Shown here: one piece after another, positions 9,681 to 21,900 of the stretch
Numbering within the stretch: the stretch's first letter is position 1
Layout: every line of letters starts with the position of its first letter
Assembly: GCF_018691265.1 (NCBI RefSeq)
Contig: NW_024881283.1
Span: forward strand, 6,049,731 to 6,113,730
Source of the DNA: Tyto alba
Lineage: Eukaryota > Chordata > Aves > Strigiformes > Tytonidae
Length of the DNA: 64,000 nucleotides
Reading direction: 5' to 3'
The notes under the pieces: generated by a model
Databases searched by the model: none
What the model saw: only the letters and a program-made list of their open reading frames with translations
What the model was told of the DNA's origin: nothing
Position numbers and translations under genes: made by a program

Positions 9681-10130
9681 CATCCCCAACACCTTTGGGG
9701 ACCGTAACGTCACAGTCCCTCGTCCTGACCCCCAGCACCCACCAGCAAGCCCGAAACCCCACGTCCAGGAGGGGTTTGGGGATGGCGTTTTTAAGTGGAT
9801 GCCAAGAGGGAGGGTCCTGACCTGCTGCTCCTTGGGAAGGACTCACCCGGGGTGGGATGTCCTCTCTCAGTGGATGCTCTTGGCCGTACAAGCCCTTCTC
9901 CTGGTGGCTTTTCCAGAGGAGCCCTGGCTTTGAGACCCAACACAAACTGGGGGATGGGGATGTGGGGATGGGTGAAGCCCCACCAGCCCCCCGCAGCACT
10001 TTATTTCAGCAGGGTTGTGGGGATGTTTTGAGGGGTGGTGTCCCTTTGCCCAGCCTCAACCCACCAGAAAATTCGCTTGACCAGAGCACGTAAGCCCGAT
10101 GGGGCTATTAAATATTATCTTGATGCCTTG
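9681..10130 (+). other. TMEM200B: TMEM200B 3' UTR
   Basis: The sequence after the stop codon runs to the first credible poly(A) signal, ATTAAA at 10107-10112. A GT-rich stretch (TTGTGGT) lies about 15-20 bases further on. The cleavage position is estimated. Confidence 0.5.
10107..10112 (+). terminator. TMEM200B: ATTAAA poly(A) signal of TMEM200B
   Basis: This is the most common variant hexamer, 427 bases after the stop codon, followed by GT-rich sequence. It is the first such signal downstream of the coding region. Confidence 0.5.
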
Positions 10131-13100
10131 TGGTCCCACCTTGCCTCGTCGTCTTCCCTGCGAGATGCTCGGGGTGGGCAGCGTGCCCGCGGCAGCCGGT
10201 CCCCGAGGGTCTCGGAGCCCCTTGCTGCCCCCACCCAGGCTCAGCTGGAGAGAGCTCTATAACCAGCTGCTGAATATTTGCAGGGTAAGGTGATAAGCTC
10301 AAGGTTTGGGGGTTGTTTTTTTTTTTTTTTTTGCAGAGTAGTGATGCAAGAGGTGCCAAGGGGAGCTGCAGGCAGCGAGCGAGGTGCTGCTGCCCACCCT
10401 CCTGCTATCCGGGCAGCCACGAAATTAAACTGGAGTCACTGGGGTGCAGCGGTTCCCAAAGCCTGTCTGTGGGTCGGGGTTTATTTGTGCTGTTTTCTGG
10501 TGGGGTGAAGGATATGGGTAGTGGGAGGAGGGACGTGATGGGGCAGAGAGGTAGGGGTGAGGGTTGGTGCTGGTTTTGCCAGGCCCTGTTGGGTGCTGTT
10601 GTGTTATTTGGTGCTTTTAGGATGCAGAACAGGAGCTGCATGAGGTGAGGCCAGAGAGCCAGCCTTGGTGCTGGGGTGGTGCAACCCCTGGGGAGAAGGT
10701 AGCACAGAAACAAAACCCTCCAAAAAAAAAGGTCATAGCAGAAAAATGCAGTAGGAAAATGTGGATAAAATGAAAAATGAAGTAGAGAAACAGGATTCAC
10801 TGTGTTGGGCGCAGATCTGCTGCGGGATGCAGCTCACATCCCATGTCAGGAGATGGCTCCAGGCTCAGCAGCCGGGAGAAGGGAAATGTTGGCTGCTCAT
10901 TTTCTTGCAGATGAGCAATTTTTCTCTGGCATTTCTTTTCAGGTCCTTTCCCAGGGCCTTTGCCATGATGGCCCCTGGGGAAGGTGTGGGCTGGTCACTG
11001 CTTTGGTGCTCAGCCCTGGTTGCTGTTGATTCCCCCCAGCATATGGCTGCGGCGTCCCTCCGATGTCCCCTGGGAACCCAGGAGGGCTTGGGGGGACAGG
11101 GGGGTGTCAGGTCCCACCAGGCATGGCACGGCCATGAGGCAGCAATGATAGAGCCTGGTTAAAATAAATAGGAACTGGAGGAATATCCTTCACCTTTGTA
11201 TTTTTAAGGCAGCAGCTGGAGCATCCCAGCTGTGCCACTAGCTCATGCGAACGCAGGGACAAACCTTTGCTGGGGTGTCCTCCCTTCACCCTTGGAGGCA
11301 CAACACCAGGGTTGGACCTTGTCCCAATAAAACCCCCTTTTTTTAACACCAAGTCCATCCCTGGCTCTGGTGGAAGCCTGGGGTGGGGGCTGAAGCACCA
11401 ACTGAGGGCACCGAGGTGGGAGCATCCCCACAGGCCCCCCCGGGGATGGAGGGGCACCACTTGGGCAGACGGCTGCGTCTTCCCAAACCATCTTTTTTCT
11501 CTTTTCCTGCTTCTTTTCCCCCATGTCCGGGGAGATTTACCCTACCAAAAAGCAGAGGAGGAATTTTTGCAGCAGCAGCAGCTCTGCTTTACTGAAGCAC
11601 CCGGAACCAGCATCTTGCCAGGCGCCCAAGGCCCACCCTGATCCTGTTCTCCAGCCAGAAACTCCCAGTCCACCCGCAGCAGCCGTGTCTGCTGGTGCTG
11701 GGGGCTCATCCCAGTCCGCCCCGCTCCCCCCAGCGCTGGGGCAGGCGGAGCCCCGGGGTGCCGGGGGGTGTCGAAGGATGGATAGAAGCGAGGGGGTGAG
11801 GATGGTTCTGCTCCCTGGTGACCCAGGAGGCTTCAAAATGTGACGTTGCATCTTAGACGGGATCCCACCGTGGTGTGTGTAAATGGCTGAAATATGTTTT
11901 ATCTGTATGAAATGTTTTGTTTGGGTTTTTGGTTTTGTTTTTCTTTTTTTTTTTAATTCATTCCTGTCTCTGCTTCTCCCTCTCCCTGGTCTGAAGTGAG
12001 CACCGAGCCTTGGACCTTGCAAACCTCTGGGACAACATCCTTCTGCAGACCAAAACATCCCTGCAGAATGGCTTGGAAACTGCCTTTTCTGGCAAAAATA
12101 CATTCCCAGCACAAGTGTTCCTAGCAGCTTGGAGACTTACGTCCCCCTGGCCAAGGGCTGGGGCTGGGCAGAGGGGAACCATCCCTGGCCAAGGGCTCCT
12201 GTCACCCATTTTTGTCACCCCATGGGGTTGGGGTCAGGGAATGGGGCTGCAGGAGCGACGTGCTGGCGATGCTGCTGTCTCTCACTTGGCTTTCAGCTCC
12301 TTCCACATCACCCCACATTGGCACCAGGACTGGGGAATGGCAGATTAAAGCCTGCAAGAAACAAAACTGCTCCGTGCTCATTTTAGAAAAGTCAGGGTTT
12401 CCATAACTTTTTTATTTTTCCCCTCCCTTTGAAAACTCAGCATGCTGTGTTTCAATTTTTATTATTATTCTTTCATTTTTATTTCTATTTTGCCTTTCAA
12501 ACAGGAGCAATATCTGCTTCGTGCCCTGTTGCCTAGAGCAGATCTGTCCCCATCTCCACCTTCCCCGTGCCTTTCCACCTGCTCCCAGCCTGCCCCATAC
12601 GAAACCCCCTCCGAGTCTGGGGCTGCTGAACCCCTCCTTTCCCAACAAGCAACCCCTAAGCTTCCCCCACACCCCTGCAGTGTTTTTTTGTTGGTTTTTT
12701 TTTTTTTTTTTTTCTTGCTTTACAAGAAAAGGCTGTCTCTGTTACTGATGCAAGCTCTCCCAAAGAGGTTGGGTACCAGCATCGCCCTTTGCAGGGAAGC
12801 AGAGCTGGGGCCGCCGGCTGCGGTTTGGGAGTCAGTAGCATCCCCGAGGTTTTGCTGGGAGCGAGACCAGCCCACAGCTCAGCTATTTATTTGGCTGCTT
12901 AATCTCAAAATTATTTAGGCACTGGTTCAATGCAATAAACAGCAACAACAGAAGTCACCGGCGGGGTCTGCCCGAAGCAGCATCCCAGAGGATGTGCCAG
13001 GAGATTGTTTTTAGCTGGAAATAACTTTTCATTCGGGCTTAACCAGCTGCAGCCAGAGCTAACGCCGGGCCCTGAGCCACACTTCGGAAAGTGGCAGCAA

Positions 13101-16100
13101 GGAATCAGAGCCCAAAATGCTGCAAGGAGCTGCACCAGGAGCTGCCTTAGGGCTGGGGACTTTTGTTTTAATTTTCCTGCTTCATTTTCTGGCTGGAGCT
13201 CAGACCAGCCTTGGGAAGTGGCTTCAACCCAGCGTGGCAAATGATGGGGGATGAGAGGGGAACCTGCCTGCAATGCCTCCTGCCTGGACCACGCAGCCAC
13301 TCCAGCATCCTCCTCCTTCCCAACTCAGCAGCATCCTCTGGGGAGACATTTCTGAGCCACGTAGGGATCGTTTCAAAATGCAAAGCTGCTTTATTAATTA
13401 ATCCAGTGGGGTGAGAAGACCCGTGTTCTCTCTGGGGAGAGCATCATCTGCACATCCCTCACCTGCAGTTTTGCCTGTGGACATGGTTTCAAGAGTTGGT
13501 GGGATTTTAACAGTGCTGGTTTCAATGGATGGGTGCTGTGGATGCTCTCACCCCCATGCTGCTCCCATAGTGTGCTGGGAAGAAAACTGGACAGGAATGG
13601 AGCTGGGTTAAAACCAAAAATTTTTAAATAAAGTAAAAAAAAAAAACAACCAAACCCTGGATCCCTCTGTTGACCCCACTCGGCTGCAGAGCTGTGAAGT
13701 TGAACCATCCTGGAAACATTGGAGATCTCGTGGTGTGCGGCTTGTGAAGAGTGATACTGGATGGTGCCTTCTCATCCTGCCCAGGAACCGGCTCTAGAAA
13801 CTAGATTAAACATCCAGCCGTTATCAACCACCAGAGTATCCCCACCCCAGGAGGTGCCTGGGGCAGGAGGAGATTCCTACCAAGAGAAGGGGGATTTCGC
13901 CAGAAACACCAGCAACAGAAAATAGTGGGGTTGTCCCCAATGCTGACACGTCCAGGCTGCCCAGGAGTGACCATGGGTGTCCCTTGGGCCACCACGGTAG
14001 AAGACGGAGGCAGGAGAGGCCCCGCCCATTGCAATTAGTCCCACATCACCAAGGGACCTCTAGGCTGGGGCACGGCTATGGGACAGATGTAGGTTGGGCC
14101 AAAAATGGACAAAATGTGGACAATGGGTAGAGAGAAACTGCTGCTGTAGGCTGTGCGGGGGAGTGATGCCCTGGGGAGGGTGCAGACCCCCCCTCAGTGA
14201 CTCTAAAAGGGTCTCCCATGCCCCGGGCTGCCCCAGCCAGTGCTGGGGGGGCTCCAGGTTTGCTGCTGGGACACTTCTATCCCCAGGGGAGGGGGTGGGG
14301 GGGTTAATAACAGACCTTCAACCACCTCCTTAACAGGTCACATACGTGGAGCTGGAGCTAAGGACTGTGCAGGGGGTCAGAGCTGAACCAAGAAACATCC
14401 CCCCCAAAGGAGCAAAAAGAGGGGGATGGAGGGAGAAGGGCTGGAGCAGCCACGCCACAAAGCAGCCGATCCCAATTGCAAAGGATCCAGACCCAAACCC
14501 CCCAGCTCAGCCGGCTGCGGCCGCGCTCGGCAGGATCAGCCGCAGCTGGGGGATGCTCACTCCCACCCCACACCTGATGCTGCTCAACCCACCCGGTCCC
14601 ACCAAGCTGCCAGCCCTCGGGCTGGTTTGCAGCCCTTCTTCATCCCCCTTCTCCTTCCTCCTCCTCTCTCCACAGTGAGGGAGGCCGCAGCCACGGGGCT
14701 GTTTGACTGGTAAGTCCTTCCTTAGGGTTTTAAAGTCCCTGCGAAGGGAAGCACTCTGTGAGGGGCTGCGCACTCGTGGTGCAACCAGGGAATGCAAATG
14801 TTGGTGTGTTACTTAGGGCAAGTGCTCTCTGCTATAAATCTCCTTCCCCAGGCACTGGGAGGATGAAGTGTCAGGGCTTTCCATGACGGGGCTGAGGCTG
14901 GGGCCACTGTGACCTGTGGCGAGCAGTAGTGCGGCGCTTTGCGCCTTATATTTAAAGGTGAGGACCCCTAAGTGGAGGTGATGGGGCGTGGATGTGCCCA
15001 CCTGTGCTACAAATCCTTGTGACCTTTTGGTGTGGCGTATAGGGTGCTGCTTTTGGGTGCTTTATTTAAGAAAAGGGAAGGAAGTGTGAGGCAAAATGCC
15101 TCTCTGCATTGCTGAGCCAAGGGTCTTGGTGCTTCCCAGCACTCAAGGACGGGGCTGGAGCTGGGGTGGGTTTGGGGGTAGTTGCTTGATTTTATTTGTT
15201 TTTCTTTATTTTTAGGCGCTTGGCGGGGGTTGGGGGTGTCCGTCACAGAGTCACTGGCACCTCAGGCCCTGCACATTTCTCCTGGTGCAGGAAAGAGCTG
15301 ATTCCCCCACCCTGGGGCTGGTTCTGGGTGGAACAGGGTGAGCCGAGCTCCAAAGCCAGAGTCCCCCATCAGCAACCGTGTGATGTGTGATGTGTGCTGC
15401 CCCGGCAGCCGAGCACCGGAGCCCAAATCCTCGTGGCTTTGGCTTGAAGCCCATCAGGAAATGCTGCCCATGCTGGGGGCAAACCAGGGGAAGGAAAGGA
15501 TGCATAGATAATGTGGTATGTCTGGCATGCGAGGGGCTCACTGGGGCTTGGGGCATTGAAGGGCGGGGAATTTGGGCTTTGGGAATCCATCCTCACCCCA
15601 GGAAGCTTGGTAGGATGTGCGTGTTGGGGAGCAGCAAGGGAAGGCTGGTGCCTTGACATTGTATTGCCACAGCGGCGGGTGGGGAACATCCCAACGTCCC
15701 CCCGTGTGGCTCCCTGGGGACTCCTGGACCAGCCTCGGTGTCCCACAGCGGGCAGGGAACGGGCTTTGGCCGGGGAGCTGCCGTGTCCCCGGGTTTGGGA
15801 GGGGGAGGTGAGGTGGTGGGGATGATGGAGCGGGCTGGAGGGATGCGGCTTCAGGTCAGCGGTGCGGCTGTGCTGGTGTGCACTTGGGTATAATCCCGCT
15901 GTTGGTTCGGTTTTCCAATCTCCCAGGTGCTCTGTGGAGCAATGGGGATGCTCTGCTCCCCCAAACCACCTTGGGGGGTGGCTCCTGGGGGAGCATTGAC
16001 CCCTTAGAGCCAGGGTGGGAGTGAAGAGCTGCTGGGGCTGATGTCCCCAGACCTGCAGGTGTCCTGCAGCGGTGCTTATCCCAGAGGGACAGGGACAAAG

Positions 16101-16187
16101 TGGGCATGAACCCTGTGCCACCGACCCGGCTGCTGCAGGACAGGAGGTCACTCCCTGCCTCTGGCTTTGATTTCCGTCCGTTCCCCT

Positions 16188-16205
16188 CCCCCCCCCCCCC
16201 CCCCC
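16188..16205. repeat. C18 homopolymer
   Basis: Eighteen consecutive C after a C-rich lead-in. Length may be affected by sequencing slippage. Confidence 0.85.
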
Positions 16206-17374
16206 GTGCCTCAGTTTCCCCAGTTATGGAGCTCAGAGCTGAGCCTGGTCTGTCCTACCTGGCCCGTTGCAAATGCAATTCCCCCTTTCCAACCCCGTTT
16301 TTCCCAGACCCCAACCCACCTCGGGCTCTCCCATCTGCAGGTGACAGAGTCGACCCCAACTGCTCTCCTGGCTCCCGCAGCAATTCCCCTCGGGGCCCTG
16401 GGAGCAGCCCTGACCCCGGGGCAGCACGCTGACCCGCCAGGAACACGACTGGCTGCCTGAGCCCCCGAAACGAGAGCAACGACCTAAAAATAGCCTGGGC
16501 TGGAACAAACTGGGGTTTGAATGGGAACTTTCTCCTCCCGGCGTGACGGCTGCTCCTCCGGGTCCCGGGTCCAGCTCCAGGGTGGAAACCCGAGGAAGGA
16601 CCAGGGATGGGGAAGGATGACAAAGGGAATTGTTTTTTCGTGGCTCCTTCCCAAAGGATGGGACCTCCAAGACGGAGCTGTTGCCTTCAGTGTGGGGTCT
16701 GGGGGCTGGAGCTGGTGTGGGGCCACCCAGGAGCCCGGGCTCAGCCCCCCACGACCCTGCGGGCTGCTGCTGCCTTCTGCTGGTTTTGAGACAGGGGATT
16801 TGTTGGGTTGTTTGTTTGGTTTTTTTTTTTTAAACTTATTTATTTGCATCTCTCTAGATTGCCATGGTGTTTGTTTACCTAATATTTTCCCTTGCTTGTA
16901 GCCAGGCGAACTGCCACGCAGCTCTGGGCTTGGCAGATTTTGTAGTTTTGAGGGGGAAACTGAGGCACGGAGCTAAAGGGAAGCAATAGTGACCCCCACA
17001 CACACACTCTGGCTGTGAAGGGGGGTAGTAAAGGAATCCTGTGCTTGGGACACCCACCCTGGGCGAGGCTTTAAGAGGGGTGAGCTTTAAGGAGAAGCCT
17101 TTTGGATCGTGGTGGTCTCGTGGTTGCCAGCCCCAGGGCGCGGTGGCAGAGCGGCAGTGGTCGGTGTTTGCTGTCCTTGTGCTTGTCCCCTGGGGAAACA
17201 AGCTGGGGGCAAATTTCACCCAGGCGTTTGAGATGGGGCTTCAACGTCCCCTGTGCCGTGGGTGCCCTCACACCAGCGATGGCAGTGGCCCTGCCTGGCA
17301 GAGCACCGTGGCTTGGGCGCATGGGACCGGGTCCTCGGTGCCACCGATGGGGAGGGGACAGGCTGGGACCCCCT

Positions 17375-17403
17375 GGGGGGGGGGGGGGGGACACACACAC
17401 ACA
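17375..17403. repeat. G16 run followed by (AC)n
   Basis: Sixteen G (17375-17390) are directly followed by six AC units (17391-17403). The G run could form a quadruplex. Confidence 0.85.
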
Positions 17404-18474
17404 GGGGTGGGCATCAGCTCAGCGTCCCCTCGCCATAGGGCTGCCCTGGTGTGGGGCTCCCAAGGCTGATGGTTTTGCTGCCAGGACACACTGCTGGAGT
17501 CCAGCACTCCCCAGTAAGTGACGGCCCCCCCCCAGTATCGCCCGATGTGGGGCCGGGCTGGGACCCACCTCAGCTGCGGGGCAGCTCCTGGGAGCCAGGC
17601 AGAGCTTGGTGCTGCTCCCTGGGTGCTCTTAAATAATTCATAGAAGGGGCAGGTGATGGTTTGGCTGCTGAGTTGCGGGACTGACACCCCAAAGTGCTGC
17701 TGAGCAGAGCCATTAAGCTCATTTCTTGGCCAGTTTTGAGCTGCGGTTCGTGCCCGGCTGTGGCTCATCACACCAGCACCTTGTCTAAAGGAGCCTGGAC
17801 CTCTGCAAGCTCCAGCTCCTCGGGTCCGGGATATTTAAAGTGAGTTTTGCCGTGCTTGGGGGACACCCTGACCCTAAAGTGAGGAGCCCGGGGCTGCCCC
17901 AGCCCTGTGCAACAGCCCGTGGTGGCTTGGGGAAATAACGTGATGCCTGACTCTGCCCCGCTGCTGTAAGTAAACCAAGTTGCTGTGACATGTTACAGAC
18001 AGGCAGCTCCAGCAGTGGCCGTTTCCCAACTATCCGGGGCTGAATTCTGTGGCTCCTTTGTAATTTTTGCTTTAGAGTACACCCAGATGTAATCCTTGGA
18101 GCGGCTTGAAAGCAAACTGGCCAAAGGCAGGGCGGCAGCAAGCTACGACGACTTGTCCCTGGAGCAGTTTGAATTAACGTTGCTTGTAGCATGTGAATAG
18201 ACGTGTCCATGAGCAGCAACTGGACCGTGTAACCCTTCCCTTTGTGTCTGTTGGGGAAACTGAGGCACGGGGTGGGTGGTACCGCAGCCGGCTCTGGGCT
18301 GCCACTGCCCACAGGGATGATTTCCCATCCCACCCCCAGTCTCTGGCTGCCCTAACTGGGCCAACTGGCTTTTGTTCTCTCAGGCTGGCAGCCAAAATGC
18401 CCCGTCAGCTTTTCTGCTCTGTATTTCTGTCCCTCCTGAAGTTGCTGGAGTCAGAAAAAAATGAGATAGCGGAG

Positions 18475-18494
18475 AAAAAAAAAAAAAAAAAAAA
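18475..18494. repeat. A20 homopolymer
   Basis: Twenty A, flanked by other A-rich words. No retroelement body is recognised beside it. Confidence 0.8.
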
Positions 18495-18914
18495 GAGAAA
18501 CACCACACACAAGAAAATGCAGGTTAGACCATCTCCTGGGGTTCCAGTTCAGTCACATTTGCTTGGGGTTAAGCAGCAGCTGCTGAGCTGAAGCCCTCAC
18601 CTGAGCTGACCCCAAATTCATTAGCACAAAGGGTTTGCAGCAAGCGATGGTGCTTTAGGGAAAACCTGGACTCTGGGGCTCCCTTCTGGGGACTTTGGTC
18701 TCACACGTGTCCCTGCCAGGAACCATTTACAGTGTCTGAAGCCACCAGGAGCAAACGCAGGCGGCAGAGCCCGGCGGTCACAGCACCGGCTCTGCCGGGA
18801 TGCGCTGGGGAGGCGACAGGTCTGGCTTAGGTCAGGAAAAGCAAATTGCCACAAAGCCTGGCTGGGGAGAGAGACCTGGAGGAGGGCGAGGAGGAGAAAA
18901 AAGGCTTCAGGGCC

Positions 18915-21900
18915 AGGGAGAGGATTTTGTTTGAAAATTTATTGAAAAATGCAATACAAGAAGCAATACTGAACACTTACATCTGTCTAATTGCTACAGC
19001 AACTTTCCCTTTGATTTACTATGAAAGTCCAAAGTAACAGCTCCCATCACTAGTTGATCTATAAAGATTTGCCAATTTTAAAAGTTTCTATTTTTATAAA
19101 GAAGAGTGTAAACAGCTAGCCTAGACAATTCACAATTGCCTTTAAAAAATTTTACAAAGCTCCTTCATATTCTCAACTAAATTTTTTTTTTTTTTTTACA
19201 AGTTTCATCTCTAAGGCTGGGACACTACCACCTCTTAAGGTAATTGTACAATTCGAAAAATCAGCAAACCACAGTTTATTAAAACCAGAAATCAGTAAAT
19301 CAGTCAGTCCTTTGCTAACACATCTGTGTTGGTCAGAGATTGCTATTTGGCAGCCAGAGCTGCCGTTCCAGTTTAATGGAGGAGAACATGAGCTCCTTGC
19401 CTTCCTTTCTATAAAAACATTCATTCATATATAAATAGCTTCCATATAATGTATATTATACAATCAAGACAGTCTCTGGGTGAATTTGTGGAGTGGGAAG
19501 AGCTGGGAACATTCATATAAATAGACCTTACTCAGCTGGTTTGTCCCTGGAAATAACACAGCACGCTAAGAGCCAAGGATTTTAAAAACCCGTTGGAGGT
19601 GGAAGGGGTGCGGGCAGCCCCGCCGCGGCCCCGGCTGAGGATGGAAGAAGCTTCTTCTGCTCTTAACTTTTATCTTCTCCGCAGGCTGCTGCTGCTCCTG
19701 CCCAGCTCCTGGGCTCGGGCGCTGCACGAAGGCGGCTGCGCTGGCTGGAAATCCCCCGTGGGGTCAGACAGCGGGGTGATGGCAAAGGTCAGATGAGGCT
19801 CGGGGCGAGGGATGAGCTCGCTCCTCTGAAACCAGCTCTGGTCAGCGCTATCGCCGTGAAGAGGCGGTGACTTGTTTAAAATACTCAGGGAGAAGCAAGA
19901 ACTTAAAAAGGGGAAGTGTGAGAACAAACCACCTGGAAACAGCCACCCAAAATGTGGGGCGGGGGGTGGGGGAAAAAAAAGGGTTATTCTACTCTATGGG
20001 CCCTTAAAAAGGGACATACGCAGCCCTGGGGAGCACATCCTTTTGGAAAGGAACCACCTCTCATGCCAGCAGGTTTCTCACCACAGAAATCCCCTGCTCA
20101 GGGTGTTTTGTCCTGCTCATCGTGCTCAGGGCACAGGACACCCCAACCGAACACCCAGGGCCAAGCTGCAGCCTCGCACCACGTTCTCCTACATTCTCGT
20201 GCCAGCCAAGTGCCTTTAAGTGCTATGGACAAACTTAATTTATCACACTGGCTTTTCCTAGTAAAGCTCAGAAAACCTCTTACTGACTACTCGGCGTGCC
20301 TGTTTACTCCTCAGGTAGCTGCTACAGGGTGAGAAGGAAGGACCGAGTGGCAAAAAGCTGAATTCCCAGAAACGGGACCTTGCCAGAGGGAAGCTCAGCG
20401 CGACGGGCATTTAAGGCAAGCGTTACCCAGCTAAGTTGAGGGCAGCAGGGACACAGACCTGTTAAAGGACCTGCGCTGCAGAAGGAGGAAGGAAAGGGCT
20501 GTTCAGACATAAATAGAAAACTTAATCTCTACATTACAGCTGCAGAGCCCAGGACTCCCTAACTCCCCAGAGCAGGATGCCCGGTACCCAGCAGAAGGCA
20601 GAGCATCATCACGGGAGGGGACCGGGCACCCGGAGCAGCCCCAGAAGCAGCTACCAGCATGGGAAGGCTGGAGGCTGGGAAGGACCCACAGCCAGCAAGG
20701 CTCAAAGAAAGCAAAAATCCAGCAGCTCCAGCGTTTTCAGCATAGTCTCCAATCAATACTGACAGCTTAATTAAAATTGCACCTGAATCTGAGAAGCTAC
20801 ACTAGCCCCAGTGTAGTTCAAAGGCTGTTTGCAGTTAAACAGCAAGTCCTTGCAGCCTGAGCTAAATCCAGTGACTTCTGAAACACATTATTCAAATTTG
20901 AAATAGCAGAGAGCTTTTTTTTATTGCCATTTTCTTCCCATCCTCGACTGAGGAGCAGCAGCAGAGCACTCCATGCCCTGAGCTACCCCTGTGCCACACT
21001 ATATATATAAAAATAAAAAGAAATCACAACCTCAAAGTGTACTAAAGTGTTCATAAGTGTCTGGGCAGACTCTTTACAAAGCTTGTGGCTTTTTTTTTTT
21101 CTTTTTGAATTTACATGCTGGAACGAGAAACCAGGGCATGATTAAAACATTTCCATGAAGCTCAGAAAGCAGCAGCAGGAGCTCAGCGCCCGGTGCCGTG
21201 GAGGGAAGCACATCCAGCCCCAGAAAAGATGTTTTCTGGTCATCCCCACCACGCTGGGGCTGGCCCCAGTGATCTGTAAGCTCAGCCTAAAGGTGCAGAC
21301 ACTAACCCTGGTATTTCATTCCAGCACAGCGGTCACGAAGCCAAAGTACAGACCCTTAAGCCAGTGTGGAAGAGGGGGCAGCAGCACTTTCCACAGGGCT
21401 TGGCTCTATCACGACCAGCAACACCTGACACCTTCTAAGATTTCTTGTTCAGCCTCTCCAAATACAGCTTTACAGGCCTAGGAAGGATTGTCTAAAGGAC
21501 TTTAAATTAAATGATAGTAGAATATATGCCCTGGTGTATGGGTAACGTGTTTAGCTTTAAATAGCACTGTGAGGGGAGGAAAAAAAAAACACAACCCATG
21601 ACTTACAAAAAAAAAAAAAAACAACCCCAAAAAACCAAACCCTAATTTAAAAATCCTGAACACAAACAAGTGAAAAACTACAACATTGAAAAAAGATCAG
21701 TTACTGTGAATGCTGCATAAGCCTACCTTAATAGCATTCAGAGTCCAAACACCTTAAACGCACACTTCTAAGGGCTTTTTAATTTAATGGCATCTAGAAA
21801 ACACAAACAGGTAGGTAGCACTCAGCAGACACACAGAAGGCGAGGTGCTATCACAGTCCTCTTAAAGCTCTAAAATTCACAGTATAAGATACTTGAAGCA

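Larger units (their letters stand above)
10135..18910. other. Intergenic region between convergent TMEM200B and EPB41
   Basis: About 8.8 kb of GC-rich sequence separates the two 3' ends. Both strands have many open frames, the longest 260 codons at 15369-16151 on the minus strand. Their residue make-up is that of random GC-rich DNA (Pro, Ser, Gly, Arg), and no domain or splice pattern is convincing. It contains homopolymers at 10319-10333 (T), 12698-12713 (T), 16188-16205 (C), 17375-17390 (G) and 18475-18494 (A). I see no RNA gene. Confidence 0.5.

Noticed and set aside
8839..9933. 364-codon plus-strand ORF in another frame of TMEM200B
   Set aside because: Out-of-frame shadow dominated by Pro/Ser/Arg; the recognised TM segments and family motifs are in the other frame.
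15369..16151. 260-codon minus-strand ORF in the intergenic region
   Set aside because: GC-rich composition, no domain, no supporting splice or promoter context; likely chance.
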